Assembly (NCBI GenBank): GCA_020849105.1
Contig: JADLGW010000037.1
Coordinates: 1 to 33,960, forward strand
Reading direction: 5' to 3'
DNA from: Phycisphaerales bacterium
GTDB taxonomy: Bacteria > Planctomycetota > Phycisphaerae > Phycisphaerales > UBA1924
Length of the DNA: 33,960 bases
In this document: positions 1-7,345 of the stretch, piece after piece
Position numbering within the stretch: the stretch's first letter is position 1
How the letters are laid out: each line of letters opens with the position of its first letter
Notes under the pieces: generated by a model
The model's database searches: none
Told to the model about the DNA's origin: nothing
Seen by the model: only the letters and a program-made list of their open reading frames with translations
Program-made: the position numbers and the translations under genes

Positions 1-2
1 AC

Positions 3-152
3 AACGACGACGCGCTGACCCTGGCCGACTTCGGGTGCTTCCAGACCATGTACGCGACGAAGAACCCCTACGCCGACTGCGACGGCAACGGGGCCCTCAC
101 CCTCTCGGACTTCGCGTGCTTCGCGCCAAGGTTCGCTCTCGGATGCCCGTAG
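3..152 (+). CDS. C-terminal fragment of a GC-type dockerin-anchored secreted protein
   Basis: This is the open end of a gene entering from the left edge; 49 residues are visible before a TAG stop. The reading frame shows two dockerin-like calcium-binding repeats, each with a D/N-rich loop followed by L-T-L-x-D-F-x-C-F (LTLADFGCF and LTLSDFACF), and the protein ends GCP. The paired G/A-C-F motifs and the terminal Cys are the hallmark of the GC-type dockerin that I know from C-termini of exported proteins in Phycisphaerae. The catalytic or adhesive part lies outside the window, so the function of the whole protein is unknown. The domain is presumed to anchor the exported protein to a partner or surface structure; that role is inference. 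Confidence 0.85.
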   Translation, partial: NDDALTLADFGCFQTMYATKNPYADCDGNGALTLSDFACFAPRFALGCP

Positions 153-181
153 GCCACCGGCCGGGTCGGTACCCTGCCGGG

Positions 182-988
182 ATGGATGACGTCCGCGGGC
201 GGCTGGATGCGGCGGTGGCCCTGGCGAAGGAGGCCGGGCGCGGCACGCTCGACCTGTTCCACTCTCAGGCCTTTGGCGTTGATTGCAAGCCCGACGGCAG
301 CGAGGTGACGGACGCGGACCGCGGGGCGGAGCAACTGCTGCGGCGACGAATTGAGGAGCGGTTCCCCGGGGATGGGGTGCTGGGCGAGGAGTTCGGCGGG
401 TCCCAGGGGCGGACGGGGTTCCGGTGGGTGCTGGACCCGATCGACGGGACGGCGAGTTTCGTTCGGGGGGTTCCGCTGTACGGAACGCTGGTGGCGGTGC
501 AGCGGCGTGCCGCGGAGGGGTGGGAGTCCGCGGCCGGAGTGATCTTCATGCCCGCGCTGAATGAGATCGTATTCGCCGCGGAGGGGCACGGGGCGTGGCA
601 CGCGCCGAGCGGCGGAGCGGAGCGTGCCGCGAGGGTGTCCGCGACACCGGTGCTGGCGGAGGCGCTGGCGATCACGACGTCGCACGAGTACCTGCGGCGG
701 GTGGGAGCGGAGGCCGCATGGGCGGCGATCTGCACGCGGGTGAAGCGTACGCGGGGCTGGAGCGACTGCTACGCGCACCTGCTGGTCTCGACGGGGCGGG
801 CGGACCTGTCGCTGGAGCCGTCCCTGCACCTCTGGGACATCGCGCCGGCGTGGATCATCGTCCGGGAGGCGGGCGGACGGGTGACGGACTGGCGGGGCGG
901 TGAGGGGTGGGATCGGCAAGCGCTGGTCACCAATGGTGTGCTGCACGATGAGGCGGTAGGGGTGCTGCGGGGGCACTCGTCCACCTGA
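182..988 (+). CDS. hisN: Inositol monophosphatase family protein, probably histidinol-phosphatase
   Basis: The 268-residue product has the metal-binding motifs of the lithium-sensitive phosphatase superfamily: GEE at about residues 68-70, DPIDGT at 85-90 and a C-terminal WDIAPAW motif followed by EAGG. The stretch after DPIDGT (ASFVRGVPLYGTL) resembles HisN-type histidinol-phosphatases more than classical inositol or CysQ phosphatases. It would dephosphorylate histidinol phosphate, the penultimate step of histidine synthesis, in the cytoplasm with Mg2+. The frame is open further upstream (to 35), but that part overlaps the dockerin gene, so the ATG at 182, shortly after that gene's stop, is preferred. 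The downstream gene is convergent. Family assignment is firm; substrate is likely but not certain. Confidence 0.85.
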   Translation: MDDVRGRLDAAVALAKEAGRGTLDLFHSQAFGVDCKPDGSEVTDADRGAEQLLRRRIEERFPGDGVLGEEFGGSQGRTGFRWVLDPIDGTASFVRGVPLYGTLVAVQRRAAEGWESAAGVIFMPALNEIVFAAEGHGAWHAPSGGAERAARVSATPVLAEALAITTSHEYLRRVGAEAAWAAICTRVKRTRGWSDCYAHLLVSTGRADLSLEPSLHLWDIAPAWIIVREAGGRVTDWRGGEGWDRQALVTNGVLHDEAVGVLRGHSST

Positions 989-1059
989 CGGAACCGGGGC
1001 CGGCCCGGCCGACGTGTGCCCGCGTTGTATCAGGGAGTTCCCCCGCGGGCCCGGCCCCG

Positions 1060-1890
1060 TCAGCCGCGCGCCGCGATGCAGAGGATGAACGATGGTTCGA
1101 GCTCCGCGGGGTCGGTGACGGGGCGGACGTAGGTGGCGCCGTCCGAGTCCACGGCGTCGGCGAGTTCGGAATAGACATCGGTGCGGGCGAAGCCGGCCTC
1201 GTCCATCGCGTCACGGAGTTCCGGCACGGACCAGAGGCGCCAGTGGTAGGTGAATGCTTCCGGCACGTCCTGGAGGACGTCGCCGCCGCGGTCCACGCGG
1301 AAATGAAGGATATCGAGCACCATGCCGGTGAGCGGGTCGGCCCGGCGCTGCTCCCAGGTGTAGCGGATGCGCCGGCCGTCCGGCAGGCGGTGGTCGCGCG
1401 TGACCGAGCCAAGAGTGAAGGCGGTTGCCCCGCCGTAGGTGTCGCAGACGAAGACGCCCGCGGGGCGCAGGCAGGCGCGAGCGTGGCGGAGGTAGCGGAT
1501 CAGGTCGCGGCGGGTGTGCCAGTAGCCGATCGGGAAGTTGGTGGCGGAGATGACATCGGCCTTGTCACGGGCCCGCAGCACGTCCGCGCGGCGTACGGTG
1601 ACGCGGGCCGAGCGCCTGAGCGAGCGGAGCGGCCGCGCGTCCAGGTCTACCGCGATCGCGCGGTGGCGCGGCCCCAGGCGGGTCCAGGCGCGGCAGACGC
1701 CGCCGGAGCCGCAAAAGTCCTCGCGCAGGATCGTCGGCCGGCCGCCGTGCACGGCCGCCAGGAAGGGAGCCATGCGCGCCGCGTCCTGGACGCAGCGTTC
1801 GTAGAGATCGTCCTTCGAGAGCGACGGGGTGACGGAGTGACGGAGTGACGAAGGGGACCTCCGTCGCCGCGTTCCGCTCCGTCCCGCCAC
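1060..1890 (-). CDS. Class I SAM-dependent methyltransferase
   Basis: The 276-residue protein has a Rossmann-type SAM-binding start (ILREDFCGSGGVCRAW, with E-D-F-C-G as motif I), an acidic end of the second strand (AIAVDLDARPL) and a later ADVISATNFPIGYW segment that fits motif IV. The family recalled by the LYERCVQ...EDFCG pattern is annotated only as class I methyltransferase; the substrate is not known. The only in-frame start compatible with the conserved N-terminus is the GTG at 1890, directly abutting the stop of the glutamate dehydrogenase gene upstream, so the two genes are probably co-transcribed. Residues about 15-25 are encoded by short TCACTCCG direct repeats and look like an inserted extension. 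Confidence 0.8.
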   Translation of the reverse strand: MAGRSGTRRRRSPSSLRHSVTPSLSKDDLYERCVQDAARMAPFLAAVHGGRPTILREDFCGSGGVCRAWTRLGPRHRAIAVDLDARPLRSLRRSARVTVRRADVLRARDKADVISATNFPIGYWHTRRDLIRYLRHARACLRPAGVFVCDTYGGATAFTLGSVTRDHRLPDGRRIRYTWEQRRADPLTGMVLDILHFRVDRGGDVLQDVPEAFTYHWRLWSVPELRDAMDEAGFARTDVYSELADAVDSDGATYVRPVTDPAELEPSFILCIAARG

Positions 1891-3288
1891 TTACGGGAAG
1901 ATCCCGCGAACGGCGTAGACCTTGGCGATGTTGTCCAGCGCGGCGATGTAGGCCGCGGTGCGGGTGTCGCACTCGTACTTCTGGCGTGCGAGGATGGTGC
2001 GGCGTGCGGCCATGACCATGTGGCGGTTGAGTTCCTTGTCCACCCGCTCAACGTCCCAGGACTCGCAGGCCTTGTTCTGGATCCACTCGAAGTAGGAGAC
2101 GGTGACGCCCCCGGCGTTGCAGAGGATGGCGGGGAGCACCTCGATGCCCCGTTTGGCCAGGACCCGGTCTCCCGCGGGGGTGGTGGGGGCGTTGGCCCCC
2201 TCGGCGACGACCTTGCAGTTCAGCCAGGAGGCTTCCTTCTCCTTGATCATCTGCTCGAGCGCGGCGGGGATGCACACATCGACGGCGGTCTTGTAGAACT
2301 CCTCCGTGCTGATGGCGGTGGCGCCGCTGCCGTTCTTCTTGCCCGCGCCGGTCGCGGCCTTGACCTTCTCGAAGCCCCCGACACCGCCGGCTTTGGCGAC
2401 GTGCTGGGCCAGGGCCTCGCAGTCGATGCCGGAGTCGTTGCGGATCGAGCCGGTGTGGTCCATGACGGCGACGCAGCGGGCGCCGAGTTTCTGGAGGATG
2501 CGGCCGGTCCAGGAGCCCACGTTGCCGAAGCCGATGACGCTGTACTTCATCCCCTCGATCGTGATGCCCATGGCCGGGAGCATCTCGACGAGCACGTCCA
2601 CAACGCCCTGTCCGGTGGCCTTCTCGCGGCCGAGGGAGCCGCCGACCTCCACGGGCTTGCCGGTGACGACGCGCATGGCGTCCCAGGAGTTCTTGTTGGA
2701 CTCGGCCAGGCTGCTGTAGGTGTCGGCGAACCAGGCCATGATCTGGGCGTTGGTGTTCACGTCCGGGGCCGGGATGTCGTAGTCGGGCCCGATGTAGTGG
2801 TAGATGGCGGAGACGAAGCGGCGCGTCACGCGCATGACCTCTTCCTGGCTCATGGCACGGGGGTCGCACTTGATGCCGCCCTTGCCGCCGCCGAAGGGGA
2901 TGCGGACGAGCGAGCACTTGAAGGTCATCAGCAGGGCGAGGCTCTTGACGTCGTCAAGGTGAACATCCGGGTGGTAGCGGATGCCCCCCTTGTAGGGGCC
3001 GATGGCATTGTTGTGCTGGACGCGGTAGCCCTTGAAGAGGCGGTGGTGCCCGTCGTCCATCTTCACGGGGAAATGGACCATGATCTCGCTCTGCGGCTGG
3101 GTGAGGATGATCTTCACGCGGTGCGGCAGGCCGATCAGGTCCGCCGCGTGGAGCATGACGCCCACGGTCTGGAGGTAGAGATTGTCCGGGTCCGTGGTGA
3201 ACCCGAGTTCGTCGAAGATCGGGTCGCGGCCCTTGGGGCCCATCTGCTTCGGTGCGGGAGCGGACGGCTTGGTGACGGTGCGGCTCAT
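1891..3288 (-). CDS. gdhA: Glu/Leu/Phe/Val dehydrogenase, probably glutamate dehydrogenase
   Basis: The 465-residue product matches hexameric glutamate dehydrogenases along its length. The substrate domain has the glycine-rich PFGGGKGGI motif at about 131-139 with the catalytic-pocket lysine, and the neighbouring GPYKGGIRYHP. The nucleotide-binding domain has GFGNVG at about 253-258. It interconverts glutamate and 2-oxoglutarate plus ammonia using NAD(P)H in the cytoplasm. A short extra loop (about residues 295-320, rich in G, K and A) is inserted in the coenzyme domain. The ATG at 3288 is chosen because upstream in-frame sequence runs antisense through lspA. The methyltransferase gene starts one base after the stop. 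A 60-bp gap separates it from the divergent pseudo-receiver gene. Confidence 0.93.
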   Translation of the reverse strand: MSRTVTKPSAPAPKQMGPKGRDPIFDELGFTTDPDNLYLQTVGVMLHAADLIGLPHRVKIILTQPQSEIMVHFPVKMDDGHHRLFKGYRVQHNNAIGPYKGGIRYHPDVHLDDVKSLALLMTFKCSLVRIPFGGGKGGIKCDPRAMSQEEVMRVTRRFVSAIYHYIGPDYDIPAPDVNTNAQIMAWFADTYSSLAESNKNSWDAMRVVTGKPVEVGGSLGREKATGQGVVDVLVEMLPAMGITIEGMKYSVIGFGNVGSWTGRILQKLGARCVAVMDHTGSIRNDSGIDCEALAQHVAKAGGVGGFEKVKAATGAGKKNGSGATAISTEEFYKTAVDVCIPAALEQMIKEKEASWLNCKVVAEGANAPTTPAGDRVLAKRGIEVLPAILCNAGGVTVSYFEWIQNKACESWDVERVDKELNRHMVMAARRTILARQKYECDTRTAAYIAALDNIAKVYAVRGIFP

Positions 3289-3348
3289 GGGTCTCTTTCG
3301 CGATGGCGGGGCACGCGGCGCGCGCTGCGTGCGCACTACTCTCAGTCC

Positions 3349-3729
3349 GTGGACACACCTGTGGTTCTGTACGCGGCGGCGGACCTGATCTGGGCGACGC
3401 GCATCAAGGCGACGGCCGACGCGCTTGGCGTGGCGTGCCGACCTGTGCGGTCGCTGGAGATGCTGGAGGCTCGTCTGGCGGACTCGACCATTGGGGCCCT
3501 CATCGTAGACCTGGATGCCGCCGATTTGGCGATGCCGCTGATCCGGCGGGTGCGGGCGCGCCTCCCGAAAGAAGGCCCAAGGATTACAGTGCTGGTCTTC
3601 GGGCCGCATGTGGCGGTAGACGCGATGGAGGAGGCCCGCCGTGCCGGGGCGGACGTGGTTCTGGCTCGGGGGGCTTTCGACCGGCGTCTGCCGGACATCC
3701 TTCGGCAACTCGGGGGTCAGGCCGGGTGA
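3349..3729 (+). CDS. Small single-domain pseudo-receiver-like protein
   Basis: The 126-residue product has the alternating beta/alpha pattern of a CheY-like receiver: a strand at residues 4-8, LIVDLDAADL at 51-60 holding candidate phospho-acceptor aspartates 54 or 56, VLVFG at 81-85, and a final ADVVLARGAF strand with helix. It lacks the N-terminal acidic pair, the Ser/Thr after the fourth strand and the conserved Lys after the fifth (it has LARG), so ordinary phosphotransfer is doubtful. No output domain is present. The start is the GTG at 3349. It is divergent from gdhA and overlaps the end of lspA by 13 bp on the opposite strand. Function unknown. Confidence 0.7.
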   Translation: MDTPVVLYAAADLIWATRIKATADALGVACRPVRSLEMLEARLADSTIGALIVDLDAADLAMPLIRRVRARLPKEGPRITVLVFGPHVAVDAMEEARRAGADVVLARGAFDRRLPDILRQLGGQAG

Positions 3730-4358
3730 GGGCCCGCCGGCCTGGGGGTCCGGCCGTGCCGCCAGAGGTACCACATGAGCCCCGCGATCCCGACGATCAG
3801 CCAGAGGTCGGCCACGTTTGAGACGTAGGGCCAGACCTCGCGCCCGCCGCCCGGGAAATGCCATCCGAAGGGCAGCAGGACTCCCGGCAGGGGGTGAAGG
3901 AAATCGCGGACGCACGCGAAGACGAGCCGGTCGTACAGGTTGCCCAACCCCCCAGCCATGAGCAGGGCGATTGAGATGTGGGCCAGGTGTTCCCCCTCCC
4001 GTGTCCACTGGGCGAACATCCAGCCGGCGAATATGAGGGCGGCCAATGTGAAGACGATGAAGAAGACCCGCTGGCCGGCCCCGATCCCGAAGACGGCGCC
4101 GCGGTTGAGCACCAGGGACAGGTCCAGGATCCCGGGGATAACGGTCCGCGCCCCGTGCGGTGGTATCAGGCTGGACAGGTCGGTCGTTTCCAGGACCGCG
4201 TGGCGGTCGACAACGACCGGGCGATCGGCGATGAAGCGGAACGCCAGCGACTTGCTGACCATGTCGGCGGCAAGCCCGAGCACGAGGACGGAGACCAGAA
4301 TGGCCCAGGCGCGGGGGCTGGAATAGGCCGGCCGCCGCGCGGGTGCTGCGTCGCTCAC
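3717..4358 (-). CDS. lspA: Lipoprotein signal peptidase (signal peptidase II)
   Basis: The 213-residue inner-membrane aspartyl protease shows the family motifs in order: ADMVSKSLAF in the first membrane helix, LVLNRGAVFGIG, GGLGNLYDRL carrying the first catalytic Asp, and VSNVADLWLIVG carrying the second. It removes the signal peptide of diacylglyceryl-prolipoproteins at the lipobox Cys, so its clients would include the ModA-like lipoprotein encoded here. The protein is somewhat longer than the usual 160-180 residues, with a hydrophilic N-terminus and an inserted periplasmic segment. The GTG start at 4358 overlaps the TGA of the upstream DksA-like gene (GTGA), indicating translational coupling. 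A longer in-frame start at 4415 lies inside that gene and is rejected. Confidence 0.93.
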   Translation of the reverse strand: MSDAAPARRPAYSSPRAWAILVSVLVLGLAADMVSKSLAFRFIADRPVVVDRHAVLETTDLSSLIPPHGARTVIPGILDLSLVLNRGAVFGIGAGQRVFFIVFTLAALIFAGWMFAQWTREGEHLAHISIALLMAGGLGNLYDRLVFACVRDFLHPLPGVLLPFGWHFPGGGREVWPYVSNVADLWLIVGIAGLMWYLWRHGRTPRPAGPHPA

Positions 4359-5203
4359 TTCGTCCTCGAGCGGCGTTCCAGTTCGCGGGCCGCCTCGATC
4401 GAATGCCGAGCCCACGGCAGTTCATCCAGCCGTTCCGGCTTGATCGGTTGGTGCGTAAGTTCACAGATGCCGTAGGTACCGGCCGAGATCCGGGCGAGGG
4501 CGTCGTCGATCTCCTTGATCAGTCGCCGGTCGGCCGCGGCAAGATCCAGCGAGAGCGATTGGCCGTAGGCGTCGCTGCCCTGTTCGGCCATGTGCTGCGG
4601 GAGGTGGGAGAGCGAACCGCTGGAGCCCGTGAGCGCCTCGCTCTCCATTGTGTTCACGTCGCCCGCCAGTTCCGCCCGCTTGCGGGTAAGGATCTGGCGA
4701 TACTTCTCCACCTGCCGCTTGTCGAGTTTCTTGACGCCCTTGATGCCCTTGCCGGCTCGGGCGAAGAAGTCGTCCTGGCCCGCATTGGGCCCGGAGGCGA
4801 TGAGCGGCTTGGGACGCGGCCGGCCGGGTCCGAGCAGCGATGGGCCGAAGGTGGGGATGACCGTCGGTGGCGGGCGTTCCCTCTTTGGCTTCTGCTTGTT
4901 CTCTACGACAGTGATGCCCTTGCGGACCGTCTTTGCATCCGACGGCTTCAGGGGCGGCTTTGCTGGCGGGTGGGCCGGAGTCTTGGCCTTCGTGACGATG
5001 CCGGCTACCGTCGCCACTGGGGCGGTTGACTTAGGCTTGGAATCGCGAGGCTTCGGTACCGGTCTGGGGTGCGGCCGTGGGACAGGTTTGTGTGACTTTG
5101 AGGCCGATTTCTTGGCGGCGGCGCTCGACCCTGCGGCACGCTTCGCGGCTTTCGGAGCGGGCTTGGATGGCGATCTGCGATTTGACGCCACGCGGAACCC
5201 CAC
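4355..5203 (-). CDS. DksA/TraR-family protein with long basic N-terminal tail and degenerate zinc finger
   Basis: The 282-residue product has two parts. Residues 1 to about 150 are low-complexity, rich in Lys, Pro, Ala and Arg, and probably disordered. The C-terminal 120 residues form the DksA-like coiled coil (KYRQILTRKRAEL onward) and the Y-G-I-C-E zinc-finger region ending in RLDELPWARHSIEAA. The usual four Cys are reduced to one Cys, with His in place of two others, so zinc binding is uncertain. The family binds RNA polymerase through its secondary channel and modulates initiation with ppGpp. GTG at 5203 follows an in-frame stop closely; GTG at 5191 is an alternative. A strong promoter lies about 50 bp upstream, and lspA is coupled downstream. 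Confidence 0.85.
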   Translation of the reverse strand: MGFRVASNRRSPSKPAPKAAKRAAGSSAAAKKSASKSHKPVPRPHPRPVPKPRDSKPKSTAPVATVAGIVTKAKTPAHPPAKPPLKPSDAKTVRKGITVVENKQKPKRERPPPTVIPTFGPSLLGPGRPRPKPLIASGPNAGQDDFFARAGKGIKGVKKLDKRQVEKYRQILTRKRAELAGDVNTMESEALTGSSGSLSHLPQHMAEQGSDAYGQSLSLDLAAADRRLIKEIDDALARISAGTYGICELTHQPIKPERLDELPWARHSIEAARELERRSRTK

Positions 5204-5256
5204 GTTAGTTCGGTCTATGTTTGCACGACCGCTTTCCGTCCCTCAAAAGGCCGGCA

Positions 5257-5285
5257 AGAGTAGCAAAACGGAGCAACGATGTCAA
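5257..5285 (-). promoter_or_regulatory. Near-consensus sigma-70 promoter for the dksA-like/lspA operon
   Basis: Read on the minus strand, TTGACA (5285-5280) is followed after a 17-bp spacer by TACTCT (5262-5257). The -35 is perfect and the -10 keeps the T-A...T positions. It points at the DksA-like gene, whose GTG lies about 54 bp downstream of the -10. The 139-bp gap between accA and this gene is the only upstream region, so the position makes sense. Confidence 0.75.
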
Positions 5286-5342
5286 AGTCGCCTGTCGGCG
5301 GCAGCCGGAAGATCCCGAACAGATAGGGAGGAATGCGGCGTT

Positions 5343-6389
5343 CTAGACGGCTTCGGCCTCGGCGAAAGACCCCAGACGGCGGAACCGCTCGTACCGGGCG
5401 GCAACCAGTTCATCGATGGGGCGGGATCGCAACTCGCCGAGTTGGGCCACGATCCACTCCCGCAGCAGGGCGACGGCCGCGGGCGGGTCTCGGTGGGCGC
5501 CACCGACTGGTTCGGGGATCACGGCATCGATGATCCCAAGTTCCAGGTTGTCGCGGGCCGTGAGCCTCAGCGCCCTGGCGGCGGCGGTGTTGGTCTGCTC
5601 GTTGGCCTGCTTCCAGAGGATGGCGGCGCAGCCCTCCGGGCTGATGACGGTGTACCAGGCGTGGGCAAGCATCCCGACCCTGTCGGCTACGGCGATCCCC
5701 AGGGCGCCGCCGGAACCGCCCTCGCCGATCACGACGCTCACGATGGGAGTGCGGAGGCGGCTCATCTCGCGCAGGTTGACGGCGATGGCTTCCGCCTGGC
5801 CGCGTTGCTCGGCCCCGATACCGGGGTAGGCCCCTGGTGTGTCCACGAGGGTCACGATGGGCACGCCGAACTTCTCGGCCAGTTGCATGTTCTTCAGCGC
5901 CTTGCGGTAGCCCTCGGGGTGGGCGCAGCCGAAGTGGCACGCGAGTTTTTCCGAGGTCTTCTTGCCCTTCTGGTGGGCAACGACCAGGCACTTGATGGAA
6001 TCGATGCGTCCGAAGCCCGTCACGATCGCCGGGTCGTCGCCGAAGCGCCGGTCCCCGTGGAGTTCGCAGAACTCACGGCACAGAGCGCTTATGAAATCCC
6101 GCCCCTGAGGCCTGTCCGGGTGACGCGCCACCCGCACGACGTTCCACGGAGACAGGTGGGAGTAGAGGTCCCGAAGCGTCCGGCCGTGCTGTTCGCGGAG
6201 TGCCTCCAGGTCGCGCGTCAACTGGGCGGCGGTGGGAGCGCCCGACACGTCCGGTGGGTCCACGAATGGCGGGGTGCCGGGTGTGCCCTCCCCGGACCTG
6301 AGTTCCTTGAGGCGGGCCTCGGTGGCGTCAATCTGGTGCTCGATGTCGCGGAGGGGCTTCTCAAAGTCCAGTTGGTAGAACGTGGCCAT
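5343..6389 (-). CDS. accA: Acetyl-CoA carboxylase carboxyltransferase subunit alpha
   Basis: The 348-residue product is recognisable as AccA. It has an N-terminal helical region beginning FYQLDFEKPL, the RHPDRP segment, GDRRFGDDPAI, and the crotonase-fold oxyanion regions TPGAYPGIGAEQRGQ and GEGGSGGALGI, followed by SPEGCAAILWK. With AccD it transfers the carboxyl group from carboxybiotin to acetyl-CoA, giving malonyl-CoA for fatty acid synthesis. It is slightly longer than the usual 315-320 residues because of a P/G-rich insert at about 33-52. AccD, AccB and AccC are not in the window. It is divergent from proC with a 60-bp gap; no clear Shine-Dalgarno precedes the ATG at 6389. Confidence 0.96.
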   Translation of the reverse strand: MATFYQLDFEKPLRDIEHQIDATEARLKELRSGEGTPGTPPFVDPPDVSGAPTAAQLTRDLEALREQHGRTLRDLYSHLSPWNVVRVARHPDRPQGRDFISALCREFCELHGDRRFGDDPAIVTGFGRIDSIKCLVVAHQKGKKTSEKLACHFGCAHPEGYRKALKNMQLAEKFGVPIVTLVDTPGAYPGIGAEQRGQAEAIAVNLREMSRLRTPIVSVVIGEGGSGGALGIAVADRVGMLAHAWYTVISPEGCAAILWKQANEQTNTAAARALRLTARDNLELGIIDAVIPEPVGGAHRDPPAAVALLREWIVAQLGELRSRPIDELVAARYERFRRLGSFAEAEAV

Positions 6390-6449
6390 CGGGAGGAAAG
6401 TTTACCGTCCAGGCTCGCGGCCCGCGGGCTGTTCGGATAGATTGTTGTC

Positions 6450-7313
6450 ATGAGCGCGGTCCCGATCGGTGTGATCGGCGGTGGGACGATGGCATACGCC
6501 ATTCTCCGCGGAGCCCTGGAGGCCGGGGTGGTCGCCACACCCTCCATCGCGGTGGCCGAGCCCGAATCCGGGAAGCGCGACATGTTCCGCGCCCTGGGGA
6601 TTCGTGCCCACAAGCACGGTCCTGACCTGGTTCAGTGGCTGCTGCAGGTGGAACCGGGCGCCGGACAGGGCGTGCTTCTGCTGGCCGTGAAGCCGCAGGC
6701 GCTGGCGGAGGTGGCGCGGGAACTGGCTCCGCTGCTGCCGCCGGCGCGGCGCCTGGTGTACACGATCCTGGCCGGCACCCCCACGGCGCGTGTGCGGTCG
6801 CTGCTGGGGCAGCAGACCGCGATCGTGAGGTTGATGCCGAACACCCCGATCGCGGTGCGGCGCGGCACGACGGCCGTGGCGGTGGGGGATGGAGCCCGCG
6901 AGGGCGACGAGGCCCTGGCGTTTGAGGTGTTCGGTGCGCTGGGGCGGGTCGTGCGGATCGACGAGGGGTTGATGGATGCCTTCACCGCGGTGGCGGGGTC
7001 CGGGCCGGCGTACCTCTTCTATCTCGCCGAGGCGATGACAAGGGCCGCCCGAGAGGTGGGCTTTGACGCGGACACTGCCGAGTGGATCGTCCGTTGGACG
7101 CTGGGCGGGGCCGCGGCCCTGCTGGACGCCGCGGACCAGCCGCCGGCGACGCTCCGGGCGGCGGTGACGAGCAAGGGTGGGACGACGGCCGCGGCGGCGC
7201 AGGTGCTGGACGCGGGGGCGGTGATGGAGACGTTTGTTCGAGCGGTGCGTGCGGCCCGGGATCGTGGTCAGGAGTTATCGGGGGAAGGTCAATCCAGTCG
7301 CGAGGTCAACTGA
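6450..7313 (+). CDS. proC: Pyrroline-5-carboxylate reductase
   Basis: The 287-residue protein starts with an NAD(P)-binding Rossmann strand (IGVIGGGTMAYAIL) and has the conserved VRLMPNTPIAVRRG region, GSGPAYLFYLAEAM and the C-terminal signature TSKGGTTAAAAQVL. It catalyses the last step of proline synthesis, NAD(P)H-dependent reduction of pyrroline-5-carboxylate, in the cytoplasm. Length is typical of the family (about 270-285). The ATG at 6450 precedes the first strand by only a few residues. It is divergent from accA and convergent with the mod operon. The 32-bp gap behind it contains a perfect 14-bp palindrome (7326-7339) that could form a hairpin for either strand. Confidence 0.96.
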   Translation: MSAVPIGVIGGGTMAYAILRGALEAGVVATPSIAVAEPESGKRDMFRALGIRAHKHGPDLVQWLLQVEPGAGQGVLLLAVKPQALAEVARELAPLLPPARRLVYTILAGTPTARVRSLLGQQTAIVRLMPNTPIAVRRGTTAVAVGDGAREGDEALAFEVFGALGRVVRIDEGLMDAFTAVAGSGPAYLFYLAEAMTRAAREVGFDADTAEWIVRWTLGGAAALLDAADQPPATLRAAVTSKGGTTAAAAQVLDAGAVMETFVRAVRAARDRGQELSGEGQSSREVN

Positions 7314-7345
7314 TGTGCGCATGAACTCGCCGCGGCGAGCGCCGC

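Noticed and set aside
996..1058. GGGGCCGG/CCGGCCCC pair between hisN and the methyltransferase as a bidirectional terminator
   Set aside because: The arms are 37 bp apart and there is no T-run; such GC-rich complementarity is common by chance here.
3289..4464. Long N-terminal extension of glutamate dehydrogenase (open frame up to 4464)
   Set aside because: The extension is antisense to the pseudo-receiver and shares bases with lspA in another frame; homology starts at the ATG at 3288.
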